Positions 52,247-60,104 of a DNA stretch of 64,000 nt are shown in pieces. This stretch comes from Muricomes intestini (lineage in GTDB: Bacteria > Bacillota > Clostridia > Lachnospirales > Lachnospiraceae): positions 32,639-96,638 of the forward strand of contig NZ_SLZZ01000013.1 in NCBI RefSeq assembly GCF_004346165.1, in the 5' to 3' direction. Under the pieces are notes generated by a model, which did not search any database, was not told the DNA's origin, and saw only the letters and a program-made list of their open reading frames with translations. The number at the start of each line of letters is the position of its first letter. Positions within the stretch are counted from its first letter, which is position 1. The position numbers were made by a program, and so were the translations under genes.

Positions 52247-53581
52247 CTAGATGCCTAGCTTTTCTTTTACATAACTACACAATTTATCTTTGTCATTCAT
52301 CTCCGGTTCATCAATGACAAGTTCCAGAAGTTCATTTAACATATCTCCTATCTGCTTTCCTGGGCGCATCCCAAGCTGCAGCAGATCCTTTCCGCTGACA
52401 GAGAGCTGCCTGAGAGTCACCGCTTGGTCGCTTATCAATATCTCCTGATAGATTTCACGCATTTCCACGATGTTTTCAATCTTTTTTCTTCTCTGATAAG
52501 GACTCTGGGCTTTCACATCAGCCATCCGCACCGCCAGATAATAGGGGAACAGCTCCACACCAATTCTGTTCATGGCGCGCCGCACATTTCTGGGTGTAGC
52601 TTCAATCCGGTAATCATGGTAGCACACAAGCCTGGTCACCTTTTTGACAGTGTCATTATCAAACTTCAGACGCCTTAATATCTTCCGGGCAATCTCTTCA
52701 CTGACAAGAGCATGCCCCTTGAAATGATCCACTCCTGACTCATCCGTTGTCTTCATCTGCGGTTTACCCATATCATGAAGCAGCATTGTAAGGCGAAGAA
52801 TTTTATCCTTTTTCACATTTTTCATGGCGCAGAGAGTATGCCCTGCCACATCATATTTGTGATGAGGGGTATGCTGCTCCACACCAACCATCGCATCCCA
52901 CTCCGGCAAAATTACCCGCGTAATACCCAACTCACAGGCATCCTGCATCAACTCAGGATGATCGGACATCAGCAGCTTCACCAATTCCACCTGAATGCGC
53001 TCCGCGCTAATGTTATTCAAAGTGGGTGCCAGCTTACGGACAGCATCCGCGGTTTCCCCTTCAATAGGAAATGACAGCTGGGCCGAAAATCGGACCGCCC
53101 GCAGAATTCGCAGTGCATCCTCCGAAAACCTCTCCATAGGATCTCCCACACATCTGATCAGATGATGATTCAGATCCTGCATCCCGCCGAAAACATCTAC
53201 CAAGCGCACTTCATCATTGTAGGCCATGGCATTAATCGTAAAATCCCTGCGCTTCAGATCCTCCTCAAGATTCGCTGTAAAGGTTACCTCCTTCGGATGC
53301 CGGTTATCCTCATACAGACCGTCCACCCGGTAAGTCGTCACCTCAAAACCGTCCTTCCCGATCATTACAGTGACGGTGCCATGTTCAATTCCCGTATCCA
53401 CAGTCCGCCGAAACAGACGCTTTACCTCCTCCGGCCTGGCTGAAGTAGTAATATCCCAGTCCTCCGGCTTACGGCAGAGAATAGAGTCACGCACGCATCC
53501 CCCCACCGCAAAAGCCTCATATCCATGCAGCTGCAGATTATTTATAATCATAATCACTTTTCTTGGCAACTCAATCTTCAT
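52247..53581 (-). CDS. cca: CCA-adding tRNA nucleotidyltransferase
   Basis: A 444-residue class II enzyme that adds or repairs the CCA end of tRNA. The N-terminal nucleotidyltransferase site is AVGGCVRDSILCRKPEDWDITTSA, holding the DxD-type metal ligands. RRDFTINAMAY is motif B and EDALRILRAVRFSAQL motif C. The middle part carries an HD-type region (LLHDMGKP, then HALVSEEIA). AAAGGA lies upstream of the start. Metal-HD domains occur in many clostridial CCA enzymes. Confidence 0.94.
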   Translation of the reverse strand: MKIELPRKVIMIINNLQLHGYEAFAVGGCVRDSILCRKPEDWDITTSARPEEVKRLFRRTVDTGIEHGTVTVMIGKDGFEVTTYRVDGLYEDNRHPKEVTFTANLEEDLKRRDFTINAMAYNDEVRLVDVFGGMQDLNHHLIRCVGDPMERFSEDALRILRAVRFSAQLSFPIEGETADAVRKLAPTLNNISAERIQVELVKLLMSDHPELMQDACELGITRVILPEWDAMVGVEQHTPHHKYDVAGHTLCAMKNVKKDKILRLTMLLHDMGKPQMKTTDESGVDHFKGHALVSEEIARKILRRLKFDNDTVKKVTRLVCYHDYRIEATPRNVRRAMNRIGVELFPYYLAVRMADVKAQSPYQRRKKIENIVEMREIYQEILISDQAVTLRQLSVSGKDLLQLGMRPGKQIGDMLNELLELVIDEPEMNDKDKLCSYVKEKLGI

Positions 53582-53597
53582 CTATACTCTTCCTTTC

Positions 53598-53617
53598 AAA
53601 AGGGGTCTGACCCTTTT
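53598..53617 (-). terminator. Small hairpin after the SbcC-like gene
   Basis: AAAAGGG and CCCTTTT flank TCAGAC on the minus strand. It follows the stop at 53629 by about a dozen bases and lies just upstream of the cca ribosome binding site. The stem ends in TTTT, so it may work as a weak terminator or attenuator. Confidence 0.45.
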
Positions 53618-53628
53618 GCGAGCCATTT

Positions 53629-55125
53629 TCAGAATTGTTTTACAATTTCTTGCTCACGTTTTTGACAACTAAATATTATAACCTGTCTTTCCTGTTCACT
53701 CAACCACTTTAAAACAGATTTTAATCTTTTTTCGTCGTAATAAACAAATGCATCGTCCAGGATAATCGGCTGGGGTTCCTCACAGAGTAAATCCATAACT
53801 GCCATTCTGAGTGCAAAGTATACCTGCTCCATTGTGCCCCGGGATACCCGTTCCACAGGAATCCTCCGCCCATCCTTGTACAGTACCATACTTAACTGTT
53901 GATCTATCAGCAGCTTTGTGTACCTGCCTTCCGTTATCTGCTCCAGGATGCTTGACGCATTCTGGTTCAGTGTATCGCCAAATTTTCTGGCCATGCTTTG
54001 AGAAACCTCCTGCATTTTATCTTCTGCCAGCAGCAGCGCCTGCCGGGCAGTCTTTAATCTGGCTGCCTCTTCGGCCGATATCTCAAGTTCAGCCAGCTGT
54101 TCCCTAAGATTTTGAAGATTTACCTGCTTTTCCTTAAGCTCCGCCTGTATACGCTGTCTCTCCCACTGAAGCTTCTGAAGACTTTCCCGATAATCGCTCT
54201 TATCATTTTTCCTGTATTTTACAGCGCCCGCACAGAGAAATGCCAGACCGGCTGCCAACAGAATCCATGAAAACAGGGAAATGATTTCGCCAAAAAGCCC
54301 CGTCCCAACAGATGCAGCCGCAGTCAACACTCTCACTGCAAGACCTGCAATAAGGCCCGCACCTCCCGCTATAAATAGCTTTTTACACGCAATTTCTGTC
54401 CCTTTTAAACTTTTCGTTTCTAAGCCCTGTTCCCCTTGCGCACTTTTAAGTTTCTCATAGCTATATTCCAGTTCATTTTGTAACTTTTCTATATCACTTT
54501 CTATATACTGACTCTCCTGGCATACTGTATCTTTCTTCCGCTCCTGTTTATCCGCCAGCTGCTTCATTTCCTGCTCAACAGCTTTCCTACGCAGCCGAAG
54601 TGTATCTACTGCAGCACTAAGGTTTACGTCTCCGCTTCCTGTCTCATAAAGATTTGCGGCATAATTTTTTAACGCTTCCGCCAGACCACTTCCCGGTTTT
54701 GCCGTAAGCTGCCCGATGGCCACTGTGTTTTCAAAAGATTCGCTGGTTATCTGTCCCAACAGCATCTCCAAGTCTCCGTCTTCTAAAGACAGTTCCTCAC
54801 CATCATCCTCACACACCAGGCTTGCCCCTCTGGAATACCTGTCAAACTGCCGCTCCAACCGGAAGTTTTTCCCGCCGCTGACAAAACGCATGACACCCGC
54901 ATAATAATTCGGATTATCCCAAGGCTCATAACGGCTGAATTCATCATTTAATGCAGCCCGTCCCCTCCCTCTCTCCATCCCGAAAAGCATGGCCTTTATA
55001 AATTCATAAATCGTAGTTTTCCCATATTCGTTTTCACCATAAAAAATATGAATACCCTTCTTTATGAAGAAATGCCGATCTGAAAACTTGCCGAAATTTT
55101 TCAGATATAATTCTGTGATTTCCAT
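53629..55125 (-). CDS. SbcC/RecF-like ATPase (YhaN-like), SMC-type
   Basis: A 498-residue protein of the SbcC/Rad50 kind but short. Walker A is GENEYGKTTIYEFI (about 32-45); the signature-like RVSRGTMEQVYFALRMAV and Walker B PIILDDAFVYYD are near the C-terminus. The middle holds coiled coils around two hydrophobic segments (about 255-305), as in Bacillus YhaN, so it may be membrane-attached. It starts 19 bases after the SbcD-like nuclease gene; the two should form a DNA end- or hairpin-processing complex. The reading from 55203 overlaps that gene and is rejected; MEITELYLKNFGKF is the natural start. Confidence 0.85.
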   Translation of the reverse strand: MEITELYLKNFGKFSDRHFFIKKGIHIFYGENEYGKTTIYEFIKAMLFGMERGRGRAALNDEFSRYEPWDNPNYYAGVMRFVSGGKNFRLERQFDRYSRGASLVCEDDGEELSLEDGDLEMLLGQITSESFENTVAIGQLTAKPGSGLAEALKNYAANLYETGSGDVNLSAAVDTLRLRRKAVEQEMKQLADKQERKKDTVCQESQYIESDIEKLQNELEYSYEKLKSAQGEQGLETKSLKGTEIACKKLFIAGGAGLIAGLAVRVLTAAASVGTGLFGEIISLFSWILLAAGLAFLCAGAVKYRKNDKSDYRESLQKLQWERQRIQAELKEKQVNLQNLREQLAELEISAEEAARLKTARQALLLAEDKMQEVSQSMARKFGDTLNQNASSILEQITEGRYTKLLIDQQLSMVLYKDGRRIPVERVSRGTMEQVYFALRMAVMDLLCEEPQPIILDDAFVYYDEKRLKSVLKWLSEQERQVIIFSCQKREQEIVKQF

Positions 55126-55144
55126 ATTTTTCTCTCCGTCCTCA

Positions 55145-56194
55145 TCACAGGCGGCTGTCCAGAAGTGCCTGGACTCCCTCCTGCAAGGCCTGATACTCCA
55201 CACTGCCCGCTTCGCATCCCCGAAATACTTCTATGTATTGTCCTATCAGATTATTTTTATTCTCGGCATATAATAACTGATAATCATAAGCCGGCCTGGT
55301 TCCATCCACAATCTCCAGTATATTCCCATACATATCCATATGCCCGGTCTCAAACTCCACAGCCGGATCCCGAAGTCCGCGGAGAATAAACTTATACATA
55401 TTTTCTATGCCGCGCTTCTTTATGACATCTTTAATATAATCTTTCAGACTCCCGTTTGTCGTGGACTCATCTATATGTAGTGTCAGATGAATGTACTCTC
55501 TGCGGGCAAAGGGGATAAACTTTACAAAAGTTCCCCTTTCTGTGATTTCTCCTCGTACGTACCCGTGCTGTCCCGTGTCATTTTTGTCCACCGGCTCCAG
55601 GGCTCCGGCATAGACTGCCAGATTTTCCACCAGCACCTGGGGTTTGTGTATATGCCCCATTGCAATATAGTCAAACCCAGTGCACTCCAACAATTCTTTT
55701 TTCACAGGTATATGCCGTTCGTCACCTCCATGCGCCAGCAAAATTTCACAAGGATATCTCCCCGGTGCCTTTATATGATATCTTTCCTCATGTATCTCTC
55801 TGGTATGGTAACTGAACCCGTACACCGCCAGATTCATCTGAGCCAGCTCTACATACTGCATGTTCTCTTCCAATAATGGATGCACATTGCCGCTCCAACA
55901 AAATGTCCTGTAATAGGAATCCTTCTTTACGTAATCATGATTGCCGGCAATGAAAACAACCTGAGTATGTGACAGCGTGGAAAACAGGTAATTTACCTCT
56001 TTCAGTTCGCGCAGCAGAGGCTGCCTGTGGAATAAATCACCGGCAATCAGTAAAACATCAGTTTTCTCCTGTTCACATAATGCTATTATGTGCGAAAAAG
56101 CATCCCATAGCTCCCTAGTGCGCTTTTCGCTGTATGCCTCCCCGGCATCCGGCTTTGCCCCCAAATGTACATCGGCAATGTGAATAAACTCCAT
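55145..56194 (-). CDS. SbcD/Mre11-like metallophosphoesterase (YhaO-like)
   Basis: A 349-residue DNA exonuclease subunit. Calcineurin-type metal motifs are in order: IADVHLG (D and H), LLIAGDLF, FIAGNHD, LLAHGGDERH and AMGHIHKPQ. It would use Mn2+ to trim DNA ends with its SbcC-like partner downstream. The ATG at 56194 has GGAGG five bases upstream and gives MEFIHIADVHLG; the longer frame to 56278 runs into the dispersed repeat, which encodes the spurious GSRQID stretch. The C-terminal 120 residues form the capping domain. Confidence 0.9.
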   Translation of the reverse strand: MEFIHIADVHLGAKPDAGEAYSEKRTRELWDAFSHIIALCEQEKTDVLLIAGDLFHRQPLLRELKEVNYLFSTLSHTQVVFIAGNHDYVKKDSYYRTFCWSGNVHPLLEENMQYVELAQMNLAVYGFSYHTREIHEERYHIKAPGRYPCEILLAHGGDERHIPVKKELLECTGFDYIAMGHIHKPQVLVENLAVYAGALEPVDKNDTGQHGYVRGEITERGTFVKFIPFARREYIHLTLHIDESTTNGSLKDYIKDVIKKRGIENMYKFILRGLRDPAVEFETGHMDMYGNILEIVDGTRPAYDYQLLYAENKNNLIGQYIEVFRGCEAGSVEYQALQEGVQALLDSRL

Positions 56195-56254
56195 AAGCTC
56201 CTCCATGCACAAAGAGGACGTAACCCTCTCCCTGACAGTTACATCCTCAAATCT

Positions 56255-56325
56255 ATCTATTTGGCGAGAACCAAACAACGAAAAAACTGTAAGTTTTCGT
56301 ACTTGGTTCTGAATAGTTATATTAT
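56255..56325. repeat. Dispersed palindromic repeat, copy 2
   Basis: Same element as 34749-34823, starting ATCTATTTGGCGAGAACC and ending in TTGGTTCTGAATAGTT. Arms AGAACCAA and TTGGTTCT are identical; the inner stem changes from GAAACC/GGTTTC to an ACGAAAA-ACT/AGTTTTCGT pairing while keeping the GTA loop. It lies a few bases after the asnS stop and upstream of the SbcD-like gene. Confidence 0.75.
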
Positions 56326-56328
56326 TCG

Positions 56329-57720
56329 CTACAATTCACAGTTATTCACTGTTCTTGGGAATGGTATAACGTCGCGGATATTAGACATACCGGTCAGATA
56401 CATGACACACCGCTCAAAGCCAAGTCCAAAGCCTGCATGCCGGGTAGAGCCATATTTTCTGAGATCCAGATAAAACTTGTAGTCTTCCTCATTCAGATGC
56501 ATTTCCTTCATCCGGTTAAGAAGTTTCTCATAGTTGTCTTCCCTCTGGCTTCCGCCTATAATCTCACCTATACCAGGCACGAGACAATCCACTGCCGCAA
56601 CTGTCTTCCCGTCATCATTGAGTTTCATGTAAAACGCTTTAATTTCTTTTGGATAATCTGTCACAAATACAGGGCGCTTATATATCTTTTCCGTCAGGTA
56701 ACGTTCATGCTCTGTCTGCAAGTCTGTTCCCCAGGTGACCTTGTACTCAAACTTGTCATTATTCTTCTCGAGGAGCTCTACTGCCTCTGTATAAGACACT
56801 CTTGCAAAATCTGAAGTCACTACATTCTGAAGCCTGTCAAGAAGACCCTTGTCCACAAATGAATTAAAGAAATTCATCTCCTCGGCTGCATTCTCAATAA
56901 CATAGGAAATCACATACTTCAGCATAGCCTCCGCCAGATCCATGTCGTCGTTTAAATCTGCAAAGGCAATCTCAGGCTCAATCATCCAGAACTCTGCCGC
57001 GTGCCGTGTTGTGTTGGAGTTTTCCGCACGAAAAGTGGGACCAAAAGTATAGATACTTCTAAATGCCTGTGCAAATGTCTCTCCATTGAGCTGACCGCTT
57101 ACAGTCAAATTGGTCTCCTTGCTGAAAAAGTCCTGAGCGTAATCCACTGTGCCATCTGAATTCTTGGGCAGATTTTCCATGTCAAGAGTAGTTACCCGAA
57201 ACATCTCTCCCGCGCCTTCGCAATCACTTCCTGTTATCAGTGGAGTATGAACATAAACGAACCCTCTTTCCTGAAAAAACTGATGAATCGCATATGCGGT
57301 CAATGAACGAACACGGAATACTGCCTGAAATGTATTGGTTCTGGGGCGCAAGTGTGAAATTGTTCTGAGATACTCGAAACTGTGCCGTTTCTTTTGCAGC
57401 GGATAGTCAGGTGCTGATGTTCCTTCTACCACAACATCATCTGCCTGAATCTCAAATGGCTGCTTTGCCTGCGGGGTGGCAACCAGAGTTCCCGTAACAA
57501 TCACAGCCGCCCCCACATTCTGCTTTGATATCTCTTCAAAATTTACCATCTTATCATGATAAACAATCTGCAGTGTTTCAAAGTAGGAGCCGTCATTTAA
57601 GACAATGAATCCAAAAGTTTTAGAATCACGTATACTGCGAATCCAGCCCCCTACTGTCACTTTCTTATCCAAATACTCTTCTCTGTTCTTAAACAATTCC
57701 CGAATTGTTATTAGGTCCAT
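56329..57720 (-). CDS. asnS: Asparaginyl-tRNA synthetase
   Basis: A 463-residue class IIb aminoacyl-tRNA synthetase. The N-terminal OB-fold anticodon domain (about 15-100) starts [19 protein letters not shown]. Class II motif 2 is [25 protein letters not shown], and motif 3 is [13 protein letters not shown] near the C-terminus. GAGGAG lies upstream of the start. Full length for bacterial AsnRS. It is followed by a repeat element and the SbcD-like gene. Confidence 0.96.
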   Translation of the reverse strand: MDLITIRELFKNREEYLDKKVTVGGWIRSIRDSKTFGFIVLNDGSYFETLQIVYHDKMVNFEEISKQNVGAAVIVTGTLVATPQAKQPFEIQADDVVVEGTSAPDYPLQKKRHSFEYLRTISHLRPRTNTFQAVFRVRSLTAYAIHQFFQERGFVYVHTPLITGSDCEGAGEMFRVTTLDMENLPKNSDGTVDYAQDFFSKETNLTVSGQLNGETFAQAFRSIYTFGPTFRAENSNTTRHAAEFWMIEPEIAFADLNDDMDLAEAMLKYVISYVIENAAEEMNFFNSFVDKGLLDRLQNVVTSDFARVSYTEAVELLEKNNDKFEYKVTWGTDLQTEHERYLTEKIYKRPVFVTDYPKEIKAFYMKLNDDGKTVAAVDCLVPGIGEIIGGSQREDNYEKLLNRMKEMHLNEEDYKFYLDLRKYGSTRHAGFGLGFERCVMYLTGMSNIRDVIPFPRTVNNCEL

Positions 57721-57764
57721 TATAAATACTCCTCATCTTATATGTTTAACTTACAATGTTCTTA

Positions 57765-58742
57765 TTATAACACCGCATCCGCCTGAAATACAATCCCGTT
57801 CTGTCTGCGCGCCTCATCAACCACACGTGCAGTATCCAGAGAATACTCCCTGTAAGGATGCCTGGTGCATTTTTCACTTATTAATCTCGCAAACTCCCGA
57901 AGCTCATATACCATATTATTGTCGGCCGGTGTGTATGAAATCTTCTCCCGGCTCCCGTCTCTGTAAATTATTTCTACAGATTGCGGTTTCGCAACGCCTT
58001 CTATAAGAATGCTTCCCTCTTCCCCGAGGAATATACTGGGATTTACCGAATCCGTTATCTTCGAATAGATTGCCTCTGCCATCATATCGTGATACTGCAT
58101 TAAAACTACTCCACTACCCTCAAACCCATTTTTTAATTTTGTAGAAAAAGCTTTTATTTCTTCCGGCATTCCCAGCAGTCTTACAAGTGTGTGTATACAA
58201 TATACTCCAATATCCATGATTGCCGCATTGGAAAGTTCAGGGTTAAATGCATTCAGTACCTCCCCCTGACGGAATCTGTTATAACGCGAGGAATACTGAC
58301 AGTACTCCAACGTTACCCTGCGCAGTTTACCAATTTTGCGCAGATGTTCCTTCACCAGATCAAATGCAGGATCAAAATCGGGTCTCATCGCTTCCAAAAG
58401 AACCACTTCATTTTTTTGCGCACACCGAAACATTTCAGAAGCTTCTTTTTCATTTACTGCCATAATCTTTTCACACAATACATGCTTCTTATATTCCATC
58501 GCCTTCAAGGCCTGGGGACAGTGAGCATACGTTGGTGTCGCAATATATACGGCATCAATATCCGACTGCAGAAACTCTTCATAATCTGTATAAACGTTCG
58601 CAATATTGTGTTTGCCTGCAAAAGTATCTCCTGTCTCCTGTTTTCTGGAATATACAGCGTGGACAGCCACCTCGGGCACCTGACCGGCTGCCTCTGTCAG
58701 CCAGTCACTAATAAAATTTGTTCCTACAACTCCTAATTTCAG
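57765..58742 (-). CDS. Gfo/Idh/MocA-family oxidoreductase with CTG start
   Basis: A 325-residue NAD(P)-dependent sugar or cyclitol dehydrogenase. The first GTG-initiated reading (58679) lacks the nucleotide-binding strand. Extending upstream in frame to the CTG at 58740-58742 restores LKLGVVGTNFISDWL, the expected Rossmann loop, and places AGGAGG eight bases before that CTG. An in-frame TAG closes off anything earlier, and no ATG, GTG or TTG lies between. So CTG appears to be the real initiation codon, which is rare in bacteria. The conserved CEKI (catalytic-region Lys) and the EAMRPDFDP stretch are present. It may act with the AllA-like gene upstream; substrate unknown. Confidence 0.82.
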   Translation of the reverse strand: MKLGVVGTNFISDWLTEAAGQVPEVAVHAVYSRKQETGDTFAGKHNIANVYTDYEEFLQSDIDAVYIATPTYAHCPQALKAMEYKKHVLCEKIMAVNEKEASEMFRCAQKNEVVLLEAMRPDFDPAFDLVKEHLRKIGKLRRVTLEYCQYSSRYNRFRQGEVLNAFNPELSNAAIMDIGVYCIHTLVRLLGMPEEIKAFSTKLKNGFEGSGVVLMQYHDMMAEAIYSKITDSVNPSIFLGEEGSILIEGVAKPQSVEIIYRDGSREKISYTPADNNMVYELREFARLISEKCTRHPYREYSLDTARVVDEARRQNGIVFQADAVL

Positions 58743-58777
58743 TTTTTTCTACCTCCTATATCAAATACTAGGTGCTT

Positions 58778-59266
58778 TTATACAATCTGAAACTTCTCAT
58801 CTTCCTCCAGCATCACCACTGTGCAGTCATTGACATAAGTACATTCCGGCAGGATAATGAGAGCCTTAAGTTCATCCACATGTGCCGGTAAAGGTGCAAG
58901 ATGCCAGATGGCTGTATTGATCTTTACCATAACTCCCTTTGGAACAACAAATGCTTTAGTCAGGGTTGTAACCGGAACACCTGCCGATGCAGGAGCAACA
59001 TGAAGAATCATATCATCATTCAATGGAAGTATTATTTCCGGTGTCGTAGTATGATATTCAACTTGTTCAATAACCATTTCTTTCGGTTTTTTTACAAGGA
59101 TAGGCGAAAATCCAACCCTTGTTCCATAAGATTCACTGAGCCTGTCGGGGAAAAATCTGTGGTGTTCTCCGTTCAGTGAATATCCTTCGGGCTCTGTCAT
59201 AGAGTAAAATGCCCCAAATGGAGCGAATCCCTCATGTGTAAGTTCTTCTGTTTTAATTTTAAGCAT
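58778..59266 (-). CDS. AllA/ureidoglycolate lyase-like cupin protein
   Basis: A 162-residue single-domain beta-barrel protein. The opening TEELTHEGFAPFGAFYS and the later MVKINTAIWHLAPLPA recall ureidoglycolate lyases (AllA), which make glyoxylate and urea during allantoin breakdown; the WHxA stretch is in the expected place. No other allantoin gene is nearby, so a sugar-acid or other lyase/cupin role is equally possible. GGGAGG lies eight bases before the start. It precedes the Gfo/Idh/MocA gene by 35 bases and is likely cotranscribed. Confidence 0.6.
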   Translation of the reverse strand: MLKIKTEELTHEGFAPFGAFYSMTEPEGYSLNGEHHRFFPDRLSESYGTRVGFSPILVKKPKEMVIEQVEYHTTTPEIILPLNDDMILHVAPASAGVPVTTLTKAFVVPKGVMVKINTAIWHLAPLPAHVDELKALIILPECTYVNDCTVVMLEEDEKFQIV

Positions 59267-59380
59267 CTTGGCTGCCTCCCTTTATATGTCTTATGATTTA
59301 TATGTTATACATGTCTCAATGTATTTATTGTAACAACCCGGGTTCAAAAAATCAATAAGCAAACATATAGTATTGACAGC

Positions 59381-59409
59381 TTGCATTCCCCATTTCTTCA
59401 TGCTATACT
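59381..59409 (+). promoter_or_regulatory. Extended -10 promoter of queT
   Basis: TTGCAT (59381-59386) and TATACT (59404-59409) are 17 bases apart, with TG upstream of the -10. The start point near 59416 leaves a leader of about 95 bases that holds the pseudoknot. A TTGACA at 59373-59378 is too far from the -10 to serve. Confidence 0.65.
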
Positions 59410-59415
59410 ACAAAC

Positions 59416-59510
59416 TGTCCAAAAGTCCGCAAAACCAAGGTCCATAGGGCTAATCAAACCGAGTGTTCGTGACCTTCCACTCGTAAAACAAAACTAAAGG
59501 AGATAACAAA
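59416..59510 (+). promoter_or_regulatory. Pseudoknot leader of queT, putative preQ1 riboswitch
   Basis: AAGGTC (59437-59442) pairs with GACCTT (59471-59476), and CGAGTG (59460-59465) with CACTCG (59478-59483). The interleaved order makes an H-type pseudoknot, the basic fold of preQ1 aptamers. It ends a short distance before the Shine-Dalgarno AAAGGAG (59496-59502), and an ACCTTCC stretch inside it could alternatively pair with AAGG. Position before queT, a queuosine-precursor transporter, strongly suggests preQ1 sensing. The sequence does not match the class I consensus well; class II/III or a variant is possible. Confidence 0.55.
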
Positions 59511-60008
59511 ATGAAAGAATCAAGAAACAACAAAGTGCTCTTTATGGCACAAGCAGCTATGATTGCTGCCATCTACATGGTGCTTACTCTCCTGTTCGCA
59601 CCTTTCAGCTACGGAGAAGTGCAGGTCCGTATTTCCGAGGCACTGACCATCCTTCCGGTATTCACACCGGCCGCAATCCCTGGTTTATTTATTGGGTGCC
59701 TTCTCAGCAACATCCTTGGAGGCATGGCTTTGCCAGATATTATTTTTGGAAGTCTCGCCACTTTAATTGGTGCTTTCTTTACCTGGCAGCTTCGCCATAA
59801 AAATAAGTTTTTGGCACCGCTCCCGCCCATTGTATCCAATATGATTATTGTACCGTTTATTCTTCGCTATGCATATCAGGTGCCTTTGCCAATCCCTTTC
59901 ATGATGCTGACCATCGGTATTGGAGAAGTAATTTCGTGCGGAGTACTGGGAATGCTTTTATACACTGCACTGAATAAATACAGGCGTACTATTTTCAGAA
60001 TATCATGA
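59511..60008 (+). CDS. queT: QueT-type queuosine precursor transporter, ECF S component
   Basis: A 165-residue integral membrane protein with about five hydrophobic segments. The S-component signature QVRISEALTILPVF (about 42-55) and GCLLSNILGG are typical of QueT. It binds preQ1 or a related queuine precursor and works with the shared ECF energising module encoded elsewhere. AAAGGAG lies eight bases before the start. It is a monocistronic rightward gene controlled by the preceding leader and ended by a bidirectional terminator. Confidence 0.9.
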   Translation: MKESRNNKVLFMAQAAMIAAIYMVLTLLFAPFSYGEVQVRISEALTILPVFTPAAIPGLFIGCLLSNILGGMALPDIIFGSLATLIGAFFTWQLRHKNKFLAPLPPIVSNMIIVPFILRYAYQVPLPIPFMMLTIGIGEVISCGVLGMLLYTALNKYRRTIFRIS

Positions 60009-60042
60009 TATTAAATCTCTAATCTCATACTTTTGCAAATAG

Positions 60043-60104
60043 AAAAAAACCTATATGCCGGCACTCTCGTCCAACAAGCTGTCAGCATATAAGGTTCTTT
60101 TTTA
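60043..60104. terminator. Bidirectional terminator between queT and the secreted protein gene
   Basis: AACCTATATGC and GCATATAAGGTT pair with one bulge; TTCTTTTTT follows on the plus strand and TTTTTTT on the minus strand. It serves both convergent genes and overlaps the last codons of the leftward one. Confidence 0.8.

Noticed and set aside
59416..59510. Class I preQ1 riboswitch called with certainty
   Set aside because: The loop length and tail do not fit the short class I consensus; only a general pseudoknot preQ1-like leader is supported.
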